Origin: Marivivens sp.
GTDB lineage: Bacteria > Pseudomonadota > Alphaproteobacteria > Rhodobacterales > Rhodobacteraceae
DNA: 64,000 nucleotides
Reading direction: 5' to 3'
Assembly (NCBI GenBank): GCA_024642115.1
Contig: JAHEBU010000008.1
Coordinates: 165,062 to 229,061, forward strand
Shown here: one piece after another, positions 38,433 to 48,839 of the stretch
Position numbering within the stretch: position 1 is the first letter of the stretch
Layout: each line of letters opens with the position of its first letter
Program-made: the position numbers and the translations under genes
Notes under the pieces: model-generated
Told to the model about the DNA's origin: nothing
Seen by the model: only the letters and a program-made list of their open reading frames with translations
Database searches by the model: none

Positions 38433-38489
38433 TGGGCGCTCCGGTCGTTGCCGCGCTTTGATGACGCCAAGCCGGGGCGACTGCAAGGG

Positions 38490-39485
38490 TCAGGCGGCCA
38501 GTACCGTCACCTCACTCAGCGCCCGTTCGACCAGCGGGATGCCTGCCCCTTCGGCCGAAGCACCCTCGGACAGGACCCGCCGCCAGTTCCGCGCCCCCGG
38601 TTGGCCGTGGAACAGCCCCAACATGTGCCGCGTGACCTGATGCAGGCGGCCCCCCGCGCCCAGGTGCGCGTCGATGTAGGGCAGCATGTCGTGGACCGCC
38701 TGAACGGCGGTCGTCCGGTGACTATCACCAAAGAGGATGCGGTCGGCGTCCAACAGGACGTCCGCGGGCGTCTGATACGCCGCCCGCCCGATCATCACAC
38801 CGTCCAGTCCCCGCGCCAGATGATCCTGCGCCTGATCCAGACTGGTGATCCCGCCGTTGATCGAAAGGTGCAGGTGGGGAAACTGCGCCTTCATCGCGTG
38901 GACCAGATCGTAGTCCAGCGGGGGGATATCCCGGTTCTCCTTGGGGGACAGCCCCTGAAGCCAGGCCTTGCGGGCGTGGATGGTGAACCGGCTCACCCCT
39001 GCCGCGCTGACCTTTTCGAGGAAGTCGGGCAGGACCTGTGCCGGGTCCTGATCTTCGACTCCGATCCGGCATTTCACAGTGATTTCGACCGGGCTGGCGG
39101 CGATCATGGCGGCCGCGCAGTCGGCGACCAGATCGGGCCGCTCCATCAGCACCGCGCCAAAGAAACCCGATTGCACACGGTCGGACGGACAGCCACAGTT
39201 CAGGTTGACCTCGTCATAGCCCAGATCCGCGGCGATCCGCGTGGCCTGCGCCAATTGCGCCGGGTCAGAGCCGCCCAGTTGAAGGGCCAAGGGATGTTCC
39301 GCCTTATCAAATCCCAACAGGCGGTCCCGGTCGCCGTAAATGACCGCAGGCGCCGTGACCATTTCGGTATAGAGCAAAGCATTCCGCGTGAGCAGCCGAT
39401 GAAGGTAACGACAGTGGCGGTCGGTCCAATCCATCATCGGCGCGACGGATAATCTTGCTGCCGCGCTGGCTGCGGTGTTGGGCAT
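38490..39485 (-). CDS. dusA: tRNA-dihydrouridine synthase A
   Basis: FMN enzyme reducing U20/U20a in tRNA. The 331-residue protein starts at ATG 39485 (MPNTAASAAARLSVAPMMDWTD), preceded by GGAGAG. Catalytic Cys is in NLNCGCPSDRVQSGFFGA, and FTIHARKAWLQGLSPKENRDIPPL is the DusA-specific tRNA-contact region. FMN phosphate contacts lie in SINGGI and GVMIGRAAYQ. Monocistronic by position. Confidence 0.95.
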   Translation of the reverse strand: MPNTAASAAARLSVAPMMDWTDRHCRYLHRLLTRNALLYTEMVTAPAVIYGDRDRLLGFDKAEHPLALQLGGSDPAQLAQATRIAADLGYDEVNLNCGCPSDRVQSGFFGAVLMERPDLVADCAAAMIAASPVEITVKCRIGVEDQDPAQVLPDFLEKVSAAGVSRFTIHARKAWLQGLSPKENRDIPPLDYDLVHAMKAQFPHLHLSINGGITSLDQAQDHLARGLDGVMIGRAAYQTPADVLLDADRILFGDSHRTTAVQAVHDMLPYIDAHLGAGGRLHQVTRHMLGLFHGQPGARNWRRVLSEGASAEGAGIPLVERALSEVTVLAA

Positions 39486-40189
39486 TCTGGGCTCTCCTAT
39501 GGTCCGCGATCCGGTTTTTGCGGCCATGGTGCACGCATACTTCACACGGATTGGGGTGGTCTAGCCCCCCGAGCGCGACGACAGGCAAAGGGCTATGATT
39601 GGGTGTCGTGATTGTGGCCGCGCCCTTGATCGCAGGAACCCAACAATGGCGATCTTTCAGAACCATATTCCAACAGATGCCCAATCCCATGTGCGCGCTG
39701 CGTGCGAACACTCTGCAAAAGCGTTCATGCGATGACAGTTTTGGTTCTTCGCCCAAAGAGACCAAGTTCAAGCCGTTTCTTCATATTCGCCTGAGCCAAG
39801 GACACGAACGCGCATGCAGTGGCGTTCCGTCATCGTGTCGCGACACGGATTTCTTGGTCTGCCTCATACCGTCAACAATCAGTGTCGCGCTGAGCCCCAG
39901 CGTGCTCGTTGACGACCACAATGCCGAGACGGCAGCGCGCGGCAGATTGGAACACGACTTTGCGATTTCGCGGGTCAGGCCAGCGCTGGTCGGGTCAACC
40001 ACATCTGATGTTGCGTTGGTTGAGGCGGACAACGCGGGGGCCGGCATTGTGAAATGTCACGGCGCAGACGGACTTATCCCTGATCCATATCAAGGCGAGC
40101 GACACGTGGGCCGGTATTGTGCAGAAGTCCTTGTCTGATCGGCGCCGCAGCGTGGTCCTGTCGAGACACTGTTCTGGGAAGGAGCCCCT
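39486..40189. other. 700-base region without a recognisable gene
   Basis: Open frames exist on both strands (for example 39599-40138 on plus and 39995-40246 on minus) but none gives a recognisable domain, and none has a convincing ribosome site. Imperfect 14-base direct repeats GGGCCGG[C/T]ATTGTG lie at 40038 and 40108. The stretch may be a decayed gene plus the promoter of the export operon that follows. Confidence 0.5.
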
Positions 40190-41350
40190 TTGACCGCGGC
40201 CAAGAACAAACAGACCGAAGGCAACGAAAGCCCTTTGCCGCGACAAACCTCGGCCATGACGCCGCTGGTTCCGGCGCTGCGTCCGGTTTCACCTGCGCAG
40301 GTTCCGAAGCGACGTCTCTGGCTTTGGGGGGCTGTCGGACTGCTTGGCCTGACACTGGCCGCTCTTGCCGTGTCCCAGTTCTGGACGGCTGGACCCACAC
40401 CGGTCGCAGTCGAAACGGCGGCTCTGGCCCCGGCAACTCGAGTTCTGGCGGTCAATGGCCGGATCGCCGCTGTCCGGTCGGTCGATGTCAGATCAGTGGT
40501 GACCGGGACGCTGGTGGCGCTTCCGGTGGCCGCAGGCGACCGGGTGGTTGAAGGTCAGGTTCTGGCACAGATTGAGCCGGCGGCACAGAATGCGGTCGTT
40601 CGGCAGGCGCTGGCGGGGCTGGACGCGGCACTTGTCAGCCAACAGCAGGCGTCAGAAACCTATGACCGCGCGGTGTCGCTGGGTGCCAATGTGCCAAAAT
40701 CCGTGCTGGAGGCCGACGCCCACGCCCTTCAGTCGGCGACGCAGGAGGTCGCACGCCTGACGGCCGTGCTGGATCAGGCGCAGATCGTGCTGGAAACCTT
40801 TACAGTCCGCGCCCCGATCGCCGGGACCGTTCTGGTGCGGGACGCCGAGGCGGGGCAGATCGTCGGCCCCTCGACACGGCTTCTGGCCTTGGCTGATCTA
40901 AGTGAGCTTGTGGTTGAGGCGGATGTGGACGAGGCTTATGCGACGCAGATCGCGACGGATCAGCAGGCCGTCCTGCAACTGGCCGGACAAACCGGGACGC
41001 AGGATGGTCATGTCAGCTTTGTCTCCAACAGCGTCAATGCGGCAACCGGCGGCCTTGCCATCAAAATCAGCTTTGACGCGCAGGTTTCCGCACCAGTCGG
41101 CCTGACCGTCGCCACGAACATCATCGTGGACCGGCGCGACGCCGCGCTGACAGTCCCGCGCAGTGCCTTGCTCAATGGCAGGGCCGTGTTCGTGGTCGAG
41201 GATGGCGTGGCCAAACTGCGGCCCGTTACAGTGGTGGACTGGCCTGCCGCACGGTTGATCGTGACCTCGGGCCTGACCGAAGGGGAAACTGTGATTGCGG
41301 ATGCGACCGGCATCGCGGACGGTCAGACTGTCGGCGTGGATCAGCCCTGA
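40190..41350 (+). CDS. HlyD/MacA-type periplasmic adaptor of an ABC efflux system
   Basis: A 386-residue membrane-fusion protein starting at TTG 40190, with GGAAGGAG five bases upstream. One membrane anchor at about 44-62 precedes lipoyl-like half domains (NGRIAAVRSVDVRSVVTGTLVALPV, then FTVRAPIAGTVLVRDAEAGQIVGP), a short coiled-coil hairpin between them and a beta-barrel domain. It overlaps the permease start by one base. With the permease and ATPase it forms a tripartite MacAB-like exporter; an outer-membrane partner is not encoded nearby. Confidence 0.87.
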   Translation: MTAAKNKQTEGNESPLPRQTSAMTPLVPALRPVSPAQVPKRRLWLWGAVGLLGLTLAALAVSQFWTAGPTPVAVETAALAPATRVLAVNGRIAAVRSVDVRSVVTGTLVALPVAAGDRVVEGQVLAQIEPAAQNAVVRQALAGLDAALVSQQQASETYDRAVSLGANVPKSVLEADAHALQSATQEVARLTAVLDQAQIVLETFTVRAPIAGTVLVRDAEAGQIVGPSTRLLALADLSELVVEADVDEAYATQIATDQQAVLQLAGQTGTQDGHVSFVSNSVNAATGGLAIKISFDAQVSAPVGLTVATNIIVDRRDAALTVPRSALLNGRAVFVVEDGVAKLRPVTVVDWPAARLIVTSGLTEGETVIADATGIADGQTVGVDQP

Positions 41351-42555
41351 TGCTGTATGCGCTCAAGATCGCGACCCGCTACCTGACGGCGAACAAGGCA
41401 CAAACAGCCCTTCTGGTCGCCGGCGTTGCCGTGGGCGTGTTCATCTTCATCTTTATGTCGGCACTGATCGGGGGGTTGGCGGAATTCATCCTGTCGCGCA
41501 CGGTCGGCGACATCTCACATATCACCATCGCTGCCGAAGCCGACGACCCGGCGCTGCTGTTCTCGCCCGATGGCCAGGTGCTGATCGCAACCGAACGCAG
41601 CCGGATCCGCGCCGCAACGCTGACGGACGTCGCGACCTGGGTGCCGATGATCGAGGCGCTGCCGGGCGTCCGGGCCGTGTCGCCGCAGATTACCGGCGCG
41701 GGGTTTCTGACCCGTGGCGCGCAGACAGACCAGGTCAGCGTGACGGGGGTCGAACCTGGACGCGAATCCGTAATCCTCAACCTGTCTGGTTACATGGTCG
41801 AAGGCGATGTGCGGCTTGGCTCGGGTCTGGTCGTACTGGGCCGCGACCTTGCCGATGATCTGAACCTTTCGATCGGTCAGACCCTTCGTTTGCAAAGCGC
41901 GAACGGCGGCACGGCAGCGCTGACGCTGAGTGGCATTTTCAGGACCGGAAATGGTGGCATCGACGGGGCGCGGGCCTTTGTCAGTCTGTCGACCGCCCGG
42001 ACCCTGTTTGCCGTGCCGCAGGGGGTGACGCAGATCGAGATCAAGCTGGATGACCTGAACACCGCAGATGCGATGGCCCTGCGGATCAGGGCGTTGACCG
42101 GTCTTGACGCGGTGCCCTGGACCGACGGGGCCGGGCAATTGAGGGAGGCGTTGAACGCGCAGGCGCAGACCGGATATTTCCTGAAAACCTTTGCTCTGAT
42201 CACCATCGTCATCGGCGTGGCCTCTGCCCTTTTGCTGTCGACCTATCGCCGCCGCCCCGAGATCGGGATCATGCGGGCGATGGGCGCAGGGCGCGGGTTC
42301 GTGGTCTTTGTCTTTGTCACCCAAGGCGCGCTGATCGGGATGATGGGCGGGATCACGGGTGCTGCACTGGGATACCTCGCCCTCTTGCCCTTTCCCTCGC
42401 GCGAGGCGTTTCGGTCCGGCACCCTGCCCATGGATATCACCCAAGGCTCTTACGGGTTGGCCATCACTCTGACGGTGATAGGGGCGATTTTGGCCTCGAT
42501 CCTGCCTGCGCGGGCCGCGGCACGGGTCGATCCGGTCACAGCGATCGGCCAATGA
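41350..42555 (+). CDS. FtsX/MacB-type ABC permease
   Basis: A 401-residue permease: one membrane helix at about 17-40, a periplasmic MacB_PCD-like domain (about 45-260), then three helices in the FtsX domain with the typical cytoplasmic loop YRRRPEIGIMRAMGAGRG. The ATPase is encoded separately, as in LolCDE. It could move lipoproteins or export small molecules; the adaptor upstream favours a MacAB-like efflux role over LolE. Confidence 0.88.
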   Translation: MLYALKIATRYLTANKAQTALLVAGVAVGVFIFIFMSALIGGLAEFILSRTVGDISHITIAAEADDPALLFSPDGQVLIATERSRIRAATLTDVATWVPMIEALPGVRAVSPQITGAGFLTRGAQTDQVSVTGVEPGRESVILNLSGYMVEGDVRLGSGLVVLGRDLADDLNLSIGQTLRLQSANGGTAALTLSGIFRTGNGGIDGARAFVSLSTARTLFAVPQGVTQIEIKLDDLNTADAMALRIRALTGLDAVPWTDGAGQLREALNAQAQTGYFLKTFALITIVIGVASALLLSTYRRRPEIGIMRAMGAGRGFVVFVFVTQGALIGMMGGITGAALGYLALLPFPSREAFRSGTLPMDITQGSYGLAITLTVIGAILASILPARAAARVDPVTAIGQ

Positions 42556-43229
42556 CCGTGCTTTTAGAACTGCGCGATGTGTTCAAGACCTACGGGACCG
42601 GCGAGGCCGCCACACGCGTGCTGCGGGGCCTGTCGTTGCAACTGGATGGCGCAGAGATGGCCGCCCTGCTGGGGCCTTCGGGATCTGGGAAAAGCACTCT
42701 TCTGACGATACTGGGTACGTTGATGAAGCCCACGTCTGGCAGCTACACGATGCTGGGACAGGACATGATTGCAGGCGGCGACAACGAGCTGACGGAGTTT
42801 CGCAATCGCCACATCGGCTTTGTGTTCCAGTTCCACAACCTGCTGCCCGATTTCACGGCCCTTGAAAACGTCATCTTTCCCACCGCTGTCCGCGAAGGGC
42901 GAGAGACCAATGCCGCCCGGATGCGCGGCCGCGATCTGTTGAGCCGGATGGGTCTTTCCGACCGGATCAATTTCCCCACCGCCAATCTGTCTGGCGGTCA
43001 GAAGCAACGCGTCGCAGTGGCCCGCGCGCTGATGAACCGGCCGGAACTGGTGCTGGCGGACGAGCCGACCGGAAATCTGGACAGCGCCTCTGCCATTCAG
43101 GTGATGGATCTGATCGCGCAGATCAACCGCGAGGAAGAAACCACCTTTCTGATTTCAACCCATGACGAAAAGATCGCGAACCTGTGTCGGCGGCAGATTG
43201 TGGTGGGCGATGGTGTGGTGACGGGGTAA
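42552..43229 (+). CDS. LolD/MacB-like ABC ATPase
   Basis: A 225-residue ATPase with Walker A GPSGSGKST (about 41-49), Q-loop FQFHNLLPDFTALENV, signature LSGGQKQRVAVARALMNRP and Walker B LVLADEPTGNLDS. The Q-loop region is of the LolD/FtsE class. It overlaps the permease stop by four bases (ATGA) and is the last gene of the three-gene export operon. Confidence 0.92.
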   Translation: MTVLLELRDVFKTYGTGEAATRVLRGLSLQLDGAEMAALLGPSGSGKSTLLTILGTLMKPTSGSYTMLGQDMIAGGDNELTEFRNRHIGFVFQFHNLLPDFTALENVIFPTAVREGRETNAARMRGRDLLSRMGLSDRINFPTANLSGGQKQRVAVARALMNRPELVLADEPTGNLDSASAIQVMDLIAQINREEETTFLISTHDEKIANLCRRQIVVGDGVVTG

Positions 43230-43369
43230 ACCGCCGCCGCCCCTGCCCCGGCAGACTGTCGGGTCACGGTTGCATCCAATCCGAGGGGTTTCTCGTCCTT
43301 GGCCGTCATCCCGTTGGTCGTGCCGTGAAACGGACGCGTCAGCCTGGCCCCTACTTTCGCCGGTGGCCA

Positions 43370-43383
43370 TTGATCTGGGTCAA
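43370..43383. promoter_or_regulatory. FNR-type binding site
   Basis: TTGATCTGGGTCAA matches the alphaproteobacterial FnrL consensus (TTGAT-N4-RTCAA) in both half-sites. It lies 128 bases upstream of the ATG of the 138-residue gene that precedes the arginine deiminase operon; a site at about -41 would put the transcript start near 43418. Confidence 0.65.
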
Positions 43384-43511
43384 CATGTAGCGACGGTGTA
43401 TCGGCTATGTCTGTCTTAGCTGAAAATGCAGCTTCTGCCTTATTCCATTCGACCGGCACTACAGCCTCAGCCAATTGGGCCAAGGCAGACAGCGCCAGAG
43501 AGGGTCCCATA

Positions 43512-43928
43512 ATGGCATACATCACGACACCGCTTGGACAAGATCCGCAATATGAACCGTTCCTATCCGCGCCCGTGGGTGAGGATCGAGGCGGCACAAG
43601 CATCACCGTTCTGTCAATGCTGGCCCGGCTCGGCGTCGATCCTTGGGGCGAAGCGTCCGATCTGGCGCAGTTACCCGAAGGCGCGGCGCGACAAAGGCTG
43701 GGCGCGCTGATGGCGCGTTTTGACGACGTGCAGACCCCGGTTCCAGATGTGGGCCAAATCATCTCCGATCTTCTTGCCTTTCTGCCAAAGCAGGCGAGGC
43801 AGGCAAAAACGTCGTCGGGCGGCGGGTCGGCCATGCTTGCGTTTCCGCCGCAAGGATCACCGATCTACTGGATCATCGCGGTGGCCCTTGTTCTAGGCTG
43901 GGTTGCCATGCTGGCACAGGGTCTGTGA
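43512..43928 (+). CDS. conserved hypothetical protein with C-terminal membrane anchor
   Basis: A 138-residue protein of no known function. Start chosen at ATG 43512 (MAYITTPLGQDPQYEPF), with GAGAGGG upstream; an in-frame ATG at 43407 adds 35 residues of low similarity to anything. The N terminus is acidic and soluble, followed by a linker with PPQGSPIYW and a single C-terminal helix (about 117-136). I recall Rhodobacterales proteins with the same opening motif. The upstream FNR-type site suggests oxygen control and a possible shared transcript with the arc genes. Confidence 0.6.
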   Translation: MAYITTPLGQDPQYEPFLSAPVGEDRGGTSITVLSMLARLGVDPWGEASDLAQLPEGAARQRLGALMARFDDVQTPVPDVGQIISDLLAFLPKQARQAKTSSGGGSAMLAFPPQGSPIYWIIAVALVLGWVAMLAQGL

Positions 43929-44152
43929 GATGCGCCACCGCACGAAAAACCCTCTGGGACGAACGACCGCCACCTGCCGCGCAGGGTCGACATCGACGGG
44001 TTGGCCGTCCGGGTCCCGGTGCAGCAGGCCTTTGTTCCGCCATTTCGGCCAACCGCTAACTTCCGTCAGTCTGATCCCATTCGTCCTCGAATAGGTGTGT
44101 CCCACCGGCAGCGCCTCTTCATCGCGGCATGAGCCGGAAAAGGAAGATATTG

Positions 44153-45604
44153 ATGCCATCCCCCAAACAGCCCCCCGTCGAGCCAAGCCCCCGATTTCGA
44201 TTTCCATCTGCCTATACAATCCTTTTCGCGCTGATCGTGATCGTTGCGGCGTTGACCTGGGTGATCCCTGCCGGTCAATATCAACGCGCCGCATCTGAGG
44301 CACTGGGCAAGGATATTCCGGTTGCGGGAACCTATGCACCGACCACGTCAAATCCGCAGGGCGTGTTCGACCTCGTCCTCGCCCCCATTGCGGGTTTCTA
44401 CGATCCGGTGAGCTATACGGCCAATGCCATCGACGTCGCGCTGTTCGTGCTGATGATCGGTGGGTTCATCGGTGTCGTGACGGCCACGGGTGCCATTGAT
44501 TCAGGCATAAAGCGCGCGATGGAGCGGCTGAAGGGGCGGGAAAAGTGGATGATCCCGATCCTGATGGGGCTGTTTGCCCTGGGCGGCACGACCGAAGGGA
44601 TGGCCGAAGAGACGCTGGCCTTTTACGTCCTGCTGACGCCGGTCATGATCGCGGCGGGTTATGACGCGATAACACCAGTGGCGGTGATCCTGCTGGGCGC
44701 CGGAGTTGGTGTGCTTGGATCAACCGTGAACGCCTTTTCGACCGTCATCGCCTCTAACGCGGCGGGTGTGCCGTTTACAGACGGCCTGATCCTGCGGCTT
44801 GTCCTTCTGGCGGTGACGTTCATCGCCACCGTCGCCTATGTCATGCGCTATGCCGCACGGGTCAAGGCTGACCCCTCCAAGTCGCTTGTCTTTGATCAAA
44901 AGGCCGCCAACGAGGCGCATTTCCGCAGCACACAAGAGGCCGGGGCGACCAACTTTACCGGGCTGCACAAGATCGTGCTGCTATTGTTCGGTGCGACCTT
45001 TGCGGTGATGATCTGGGGCGTTTCGCTGGGCGGCTGGTGGATGGCCGAGATGAGCGCACTGTTCCTATTTGCAGGCATCGGCATCGGCTTGGTCGGACGT
45101 TTGGGCGAAAAGGGTCTGGTCGACGCCTTTGTTCGTGGCGCCAGCGACCTGCTGGGCGTGGCGCTGATCATCGGCCTTGCGCGTGGCATCGTCGTGATCA
45201 TGGACGCGGGCCATATGACGGACACGATCCTGCACTGGGCCGAAGGAACGGTCGTCGGGTTGAACCGGATCGTCTTTATCAACGTGATGTACTGGATCGA
45301 GGTGGCGCTGTCGTTCTTTGTGCCATCGACATCGGGCCTTGCAGTTCTGTCAATGCCAATCCTTGCCCCCGTCGGCGACTTTGCCGGGGTGTCGCGCAGT
45401 TTGATCGTCACCGCGTTTCAGTCGGCGGAAGGGATTGTCAATCTTGTCACCCCAACCTCTGCCGTCGTCATGGGGGGGCTGGCCATTGCCCGCGTCCCCT
45501 ATGACCGCTGGCTGCGCTTTGTCTGGCCAGTGCTTCTGGGACTGACCGTGATCATCATGGCCACCCTGAGCATCGGTGTGCTTTTGCAAGGAACCCCACA
45601 ATGA
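44153..45604 (+). CDS. YfcC-family transporter, probable arginine:ornithine antiporter
   Basis: A 483-residue polytopic protein (about 12 helices) of the YfcC/DcuC-like family. Start at ATG 44153 ([11 protein letters not shown]), with AAGGAAG six bases upstream, preferred over ATG 44129. Recognisable elements are [25 protein letters not shown] and [21 protein letters not shown]. YfcC-type carriers replace ArcD in many arc operons. It overlaps arcA by four bases, so exchange of arginine for ornithine is the natural reading; this is inferred from linkage. Confidence 0.85.
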   Translation: MPSPKQPPVEPSPRFRFPSAYTILFALIVIVAALTWVIPAGQYQRAASEALGKDIPVAGTYAPTTSNPQGVFDLVLAPIAGFYDPVSYTANAIDVALFVLMIGGFIGVVTATGAIDSGIKRAMERLKGREKWMIPILMGLFALGGTTEGMAEETLAFYVLLTPVMIAAGYDAITPVAVILLGAGVGVLGSTVNAFSTVIASNAAGVPFTDGLILRLVLLAVTFIATVAYVMRYAARVKADPSKSLVFDQKAANEAHFRSTQEAGATNFTGLHKIVLLLFGATFAVMIWGVSLGGWWMAEMSALFLFAGIGIGLVGRLGEKGLVDAFVRGASDLLGVALIIGLARGIVVIMDAGHMTDTILHWAEGTVVGLNRIVFINVMYWIEVALSFFVPSTSGLAVLSMPILAPVGDFAGVSRSLIVTAFQSAEGIVNLVTPTSAVVMGGLAIARVPYDRWLRFVWPVLLGLTVIIMATLSIGVLLQGTPQ

Positions 45605-46836
45605 CCCTGACCTATGGAGTGCATTCCGAGGCGGGCAAGTTGCGCCGCGTCATGGTCCATGCGCCGGGTGCCGAGATGGCACGCCTGACCCCTGCCAACT
45701 GTGCCGAATTGCTGTTTGACGACGTGCTTTGGGTCAAACAGGCGCGGATCGAACATGCGACGTTCGTGGACGTCATGCGCTCGCGCGGGACCGAGGTTGT
45801 CTTCATGCAGGATTTGTTGGCAACCACGCTGGCCGAACCGGTCGCGCGGCGCTGGCTGTTAGAGGCGCGGGTGAATGACAACACGGTGGGTGTGGGTCTG
45901 GCCGACGACCTGCTCGAGCATCTGATGGAGGTCGGCGCAGATCTGCTGGCCACGATCCTGATCGGTGGGATGAGCCGGGCCGAATTGCCGATCCCGGCGA
46001 ACGGTGTCCTTGCCCCGATGCTGGAACCCGCGGATTTCATCCTCGCCCCATTGCCAAACCACATATTTACCCGTGACACGACCTGCTGGATTTACGGCGG
46101 CGTCACGCTGAACCCGATGCATTGGCCCGCGCGGCGGCTGGAGACGCTCAATCTGGCGGCCATTTACCGTTATCATCCGGACTTCAAGCACGCGGGCTTT
46201 CCCGTCTGGTGGGGGGATCCGTCTTTCGATACTGGCCCTGCAACAGTCGAAGGCGGCGATGTCATGCCCATCGGCAATGGCACCGTCCTGATCGGCATGG
46301 GCGAACGCACCACGCCGCAAGCAGTGGGTCAGATCGCGCGCAGTCTGTTTGCCGGCGGCGGCGCGACCCGCGTCATCGCCTGCCAGTTTCCCCGGGCCCG
46401 CAGTTCGATGCATCTGGATACCGTGTTCACGTTCTGCGACCGCGATCTGGTCACGGTTTTTGCGGAAGTGACCGATGCGATCCAATGCTTCAGCCTGCGC
46501 CCCGCAGATGGCGACGGCGGCGGCGATGATTTGTCCGTCATCGCCGAGACAAAGCCGTTTCTACAGGTCGTGGCCCATGCGCTGGGTCACAAGACGCTGC
46601 GGACTGTGCCGACTGGCGGCGATGCCTACGAATCCGCCCGTGAACAATGGGATGACGCCAACAACCTGCTGTGCCTCGAACCCGGCGTCGTCGTCGGCTA
46701 CGAGCGGAATGTCTATTCGAACACTCTTTTGCGCAAGGCGGGTGTCGAAGTCATCACCATCCCCGGATCAGAACTTGGACGCGGACGCGGTGGATCGCAC
46801 TGCATGACCTGCCCCTTGATCCGCGACGCCCTGTAA
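45601..46836 (+). CDS. arcA: arginine deiminase
   Basis: Hydrolyses arginine to citrulline and ammonia, the first step of the ADI pathway that yields ATP without respiration. At 411 residues it is of normal length. The guanidine-binding and catalytic residues are in [18 protein letters not shown], the HxD of [13 protein letters not shown], and the nucleophilic Cys in [17 protein letters not shown] at the C terminus. Overlaps the antiporter gene (ATGA) and is 10 bases upstream of the OTCase gene. Confidence 0.96.
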   Translation: MTLTYGVHSEAGKLRRVMVHAPGAEMARLTPANCAELLFDDVLWVKQARIEHATFVDVMRSRGTEVVFMQDLLATTLAEPVARRWLLEARVNDNTVGVGLADDLLEHLMEVGADLLATILIGGMSRAELPIPANGVLAPMLEPADFILAPLPNHIFTRDTTCWIYGGVTLNPMHWPARRLETLNLAAIYRYHPDFKHAGFPVWWGDPSFDTGPATVEGGDVMPIGNGTVLIGMGERTTPQAVGQIARSLFAGGGATRVIACQFPRARSSMHLDTVFTFCDRDLVTVFAEVTDAIQCFSLRPADGDGGGDDLSVIAETKPFLQVVAHALGHKTLRTVPTGGDAYESAREQWDDANNLLCLEPGVVVGYERNVYSNTLLRKAGVEVITIPGSELGRGRGGSHCMTCPLIRDAL

Positions 46837-46846
46837 GGATTGCCCA

Positions 46847-47848
46847 ATGCCACAGAACCTGCGCGGAAAAAGCTTTCTGAAACTTCTCGATTTCTCGGCC
46901 GACCAGATCCGGCACCTGCTGCAACTGGCCGTCAGCCTAAAGATGGCCAAGGCGGGCGGATATGAACGACCGATGCTCAACGGCAAGAACATCGCCCTGA
47001 TCTTTGAAAAGGACAGCACCCGCACCCGCAGCGGGTTCGAGGTGGCCGCCCACGATCAGGGCGCGCATGTGACCTATCTGGGCCCCTCTGGCAGCCATAT
47101 CGGCCACAAGGAATCGATGAAAGACACCGCCCGTGTCCTGGGCCGGTTCTTTGACGGGATCGAATATCGCGGTTTTGGCCAAAAAGACGCCGAGGTGCTG
47201 GCCGAGTTTTCCGGCGTTCCGGTGTTCAACGGTCTTACGGACGATTTCCATCCCACGCAAATCCTCGCCGACCTGATGACCATGCGCGAATTCACCCATA
47301 AACACCTGTCCGACATCGCCTTTTGCTTTATGGGCGACGCCGGGAACAACATGGGATCAAGCCTGATGGTTGGCGCCGCCCTGATCGGGATGGACGTCCG
47401 GTTGTGCGGTCCGCAAAGCTGTTGGCCAGACGACGCTCTCCTCACCCAGTGCAGGACCATCGCCAAAACCACCGGGGCGCGGATCACCCTGACCGAGAAA
47501 CACGCCGAAGGGCTGGAAGGCGCCGATTTCGTCTATACCGACGTCTGGGTGTCGATGGGCGAGCCTGACAGCGTCTGGGAGGATCGGATCGCGTTGCTGT
47601 CGCCCTATCAGGTCACCAAAAAGATGATGGACCTGACGGGCAATCCTTACGCCAAATTCCTGCATTGCCTGCCCGCGTTCCACAATCGCGACACCGAAGT
47701 GGGCGAACAGACGTTCCAGAAATTCGGCATTGATTGCATGGAGGTGACCGAAGAGGTGTTTGAATCCCCAGCCTCTGTCGTCTTTGATCAGGCCGAAAAC
47801 CGGATGCACACGATCAAGGCCGTTCTTGTCGCCACGATGGGGCACTAG
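46847..47848 (+). CDS. arcB: ornithine carbamoyltransferase (catabolic, ArcB type)
   Basis: Phosphorolyses citrulline to ornithine and carbamoyl phosphate. The 333-residue protein has the carbamoyl-phosphate motif STRTR (in [12 protein letters not shown]), DFHPTQ, and the ornithine-site [14 protein letters not shown]. The reaction direction follows from the operon (arcA before it, carbamate kinase 1 base after), not from the sequence alone; an anabolic ArgF has the same chemistry. Confidence 0.94.
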   Translation: MPQNLRGKSFLKLLDFSADQIRHLLQLAVSLKMAKAGGYERPMLNGKNIALIFEKDSTRTRSGFEVAAHDQGAHVTYLGPSGSHIGHKESMKDTARVLGRFFDGIEYRGFGQKDAEVLAEFSGVPVFNGLTDDFHPTQILADLMTMREFTHKHLSDIAFCFMGDAGNNMGSSLMVGAALIGMDVRLCGPQSCWPDDALLTQCRTIAKTTGARITLTEKHAEGLEGADFVYTDVWVSMGEPDSVWEDRIALLSPYQVTKKMMDLTGNPYAKFLHCLPAFHNRDTEVGEQTFQKFGIDCMEVTEEVFESPASVVFDQAENRMHTIKAVLVATMGH

Positions 47849-47849
47849 G

Positions 47850-48776
47850 ATGCGTGTGGTTGTGGCGCTTGGCGGAAATGCGTTGTTGCGCAGGGGCGAG
47901 CCTATGACGGCGTCGGTTCAGCACACGAACGTGCGGATCGCAGCGCTTTCGCTGGCTGATCTGGCGCGTGACCATCAGATCATCGTGGCGCATGGCAACG
48001 GCCCGCAGGTGGGGCTGCTGGCGCTGCAAGGGGCGGCCTATGATCCGGCAAAACCCTGGCCGCTGGACGTGCTGGGGGCCGAAACCGAAGGCATGATCGG
48101 CTATCTGATCGAACAGGAACTGATGAACGCCCTGCCGGTCGGGGCACAGTGCGCGACCCTGCTCAGCCGGGTCGAGGTGGATGCGAAAGATCCGGCCTTC
48201 GATGCCCCAAGCAAACCGATTGGCCCGGTCTATTCAGCCGCCGAGGCCGCACAGGCCGCGCGCGATCATGGCTGGGCGATGGTGAACGAAGCGACAGGCG
48301 GGGCGCGGCGCGTCGTCCCCTCGCCCCTGCCCCTTCGGATCATCGGGATTGACGCCATCAGGACCCTTCTGGACGGCGGGCATACTGTGATCTGCGCTGG
48401 CGGCGGCGGTATTCCGGTAAGGCGAAACGCGGACGGTGACATGGAAGGCGTCGAAGCTGTCATCGACAAAGACCGGACCGCGACGCTTCTGGCTTTGTCT
48501 TTGCAGGCTGACGCCCTGTTGCTTCTGACGGACGTCGACGCGGTGTTCAAAGGCTGGGGTACGGCGGATCAGATCGAGATTGGAAAAACAACGCCGTCCA
48601 GGCTGGACACTTTGGACCTTGCACCGGGGTCAATGGGGCCAAAGGTTCAGGCGGCGTCCGCGTTCGTCAGGGGCGGTGGGAAAATCGCCGGGATTGGCCA
48701 GTTGTCCGATGCCCGCGCCATTCTTGAAGGCCGGGCCGGAACGCGTGTCTGTCCCGATCCGCCCAAGATCCACTGA
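47850..48776 (+). CDS. arcC: carbamate kinase
   Basis: Makes ATP from carbamoyl phosphate and ADP, ending the ADI pathway. The 308-residue protein starts at ATG 47850 (MRVVVALGGNALLRRGEP), one base after the OTCase stop; the frame open to 47760 lies within that gene. Typical blocks: IVAHGNGPQVGLLALQ, ICAGGGGIPV, VIDKDRTATLLA and LLLTDVDAVF. Last gene of the operon, convergent with a Crp/Fnr gene. Confidence 0.95.
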   Translation: MRVVVALGGNALLRRGEPMTASVQHTNVRIAALSLADLARDHQIIVAHGNGPQVGLLALQGAAYDPAKPWPLDVLGAETEGMIGYLIEQELMNALPVGAQCATLLSRVEVDAKDPAFDAPSKPIGPVYSAAEAAQAARDHGWAMVNEATGGARRVVPSPLPLRIIGIDAIRTLLDGGHTVICAGGGGIPVRRNADGDMEGVEAVIDKDRTATLLALSLQADALLLLTDVDAVFKGWGTADQIEIGKTTPSRLDTLDLAPGSMGPKVQAASAFVRGGGKIAGIGQLSDARAILEGRAGTRVCPDPPKIH

Positions 48777-48839
48777 CTTGGGTCTGATTGGTCAAAACGG
48801 CGTCAATCTATGTCTTCAGCCTGCCATAGCAAAAAAACC

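Noticed and set aside
39599..40138. 179-codon plus-strand frame upstream of the export operon
   Set aside because: No domain and no ribosome site, and Cys/Ser/Arg-rich composition unlike neighbours; reported only as an unexplained region.
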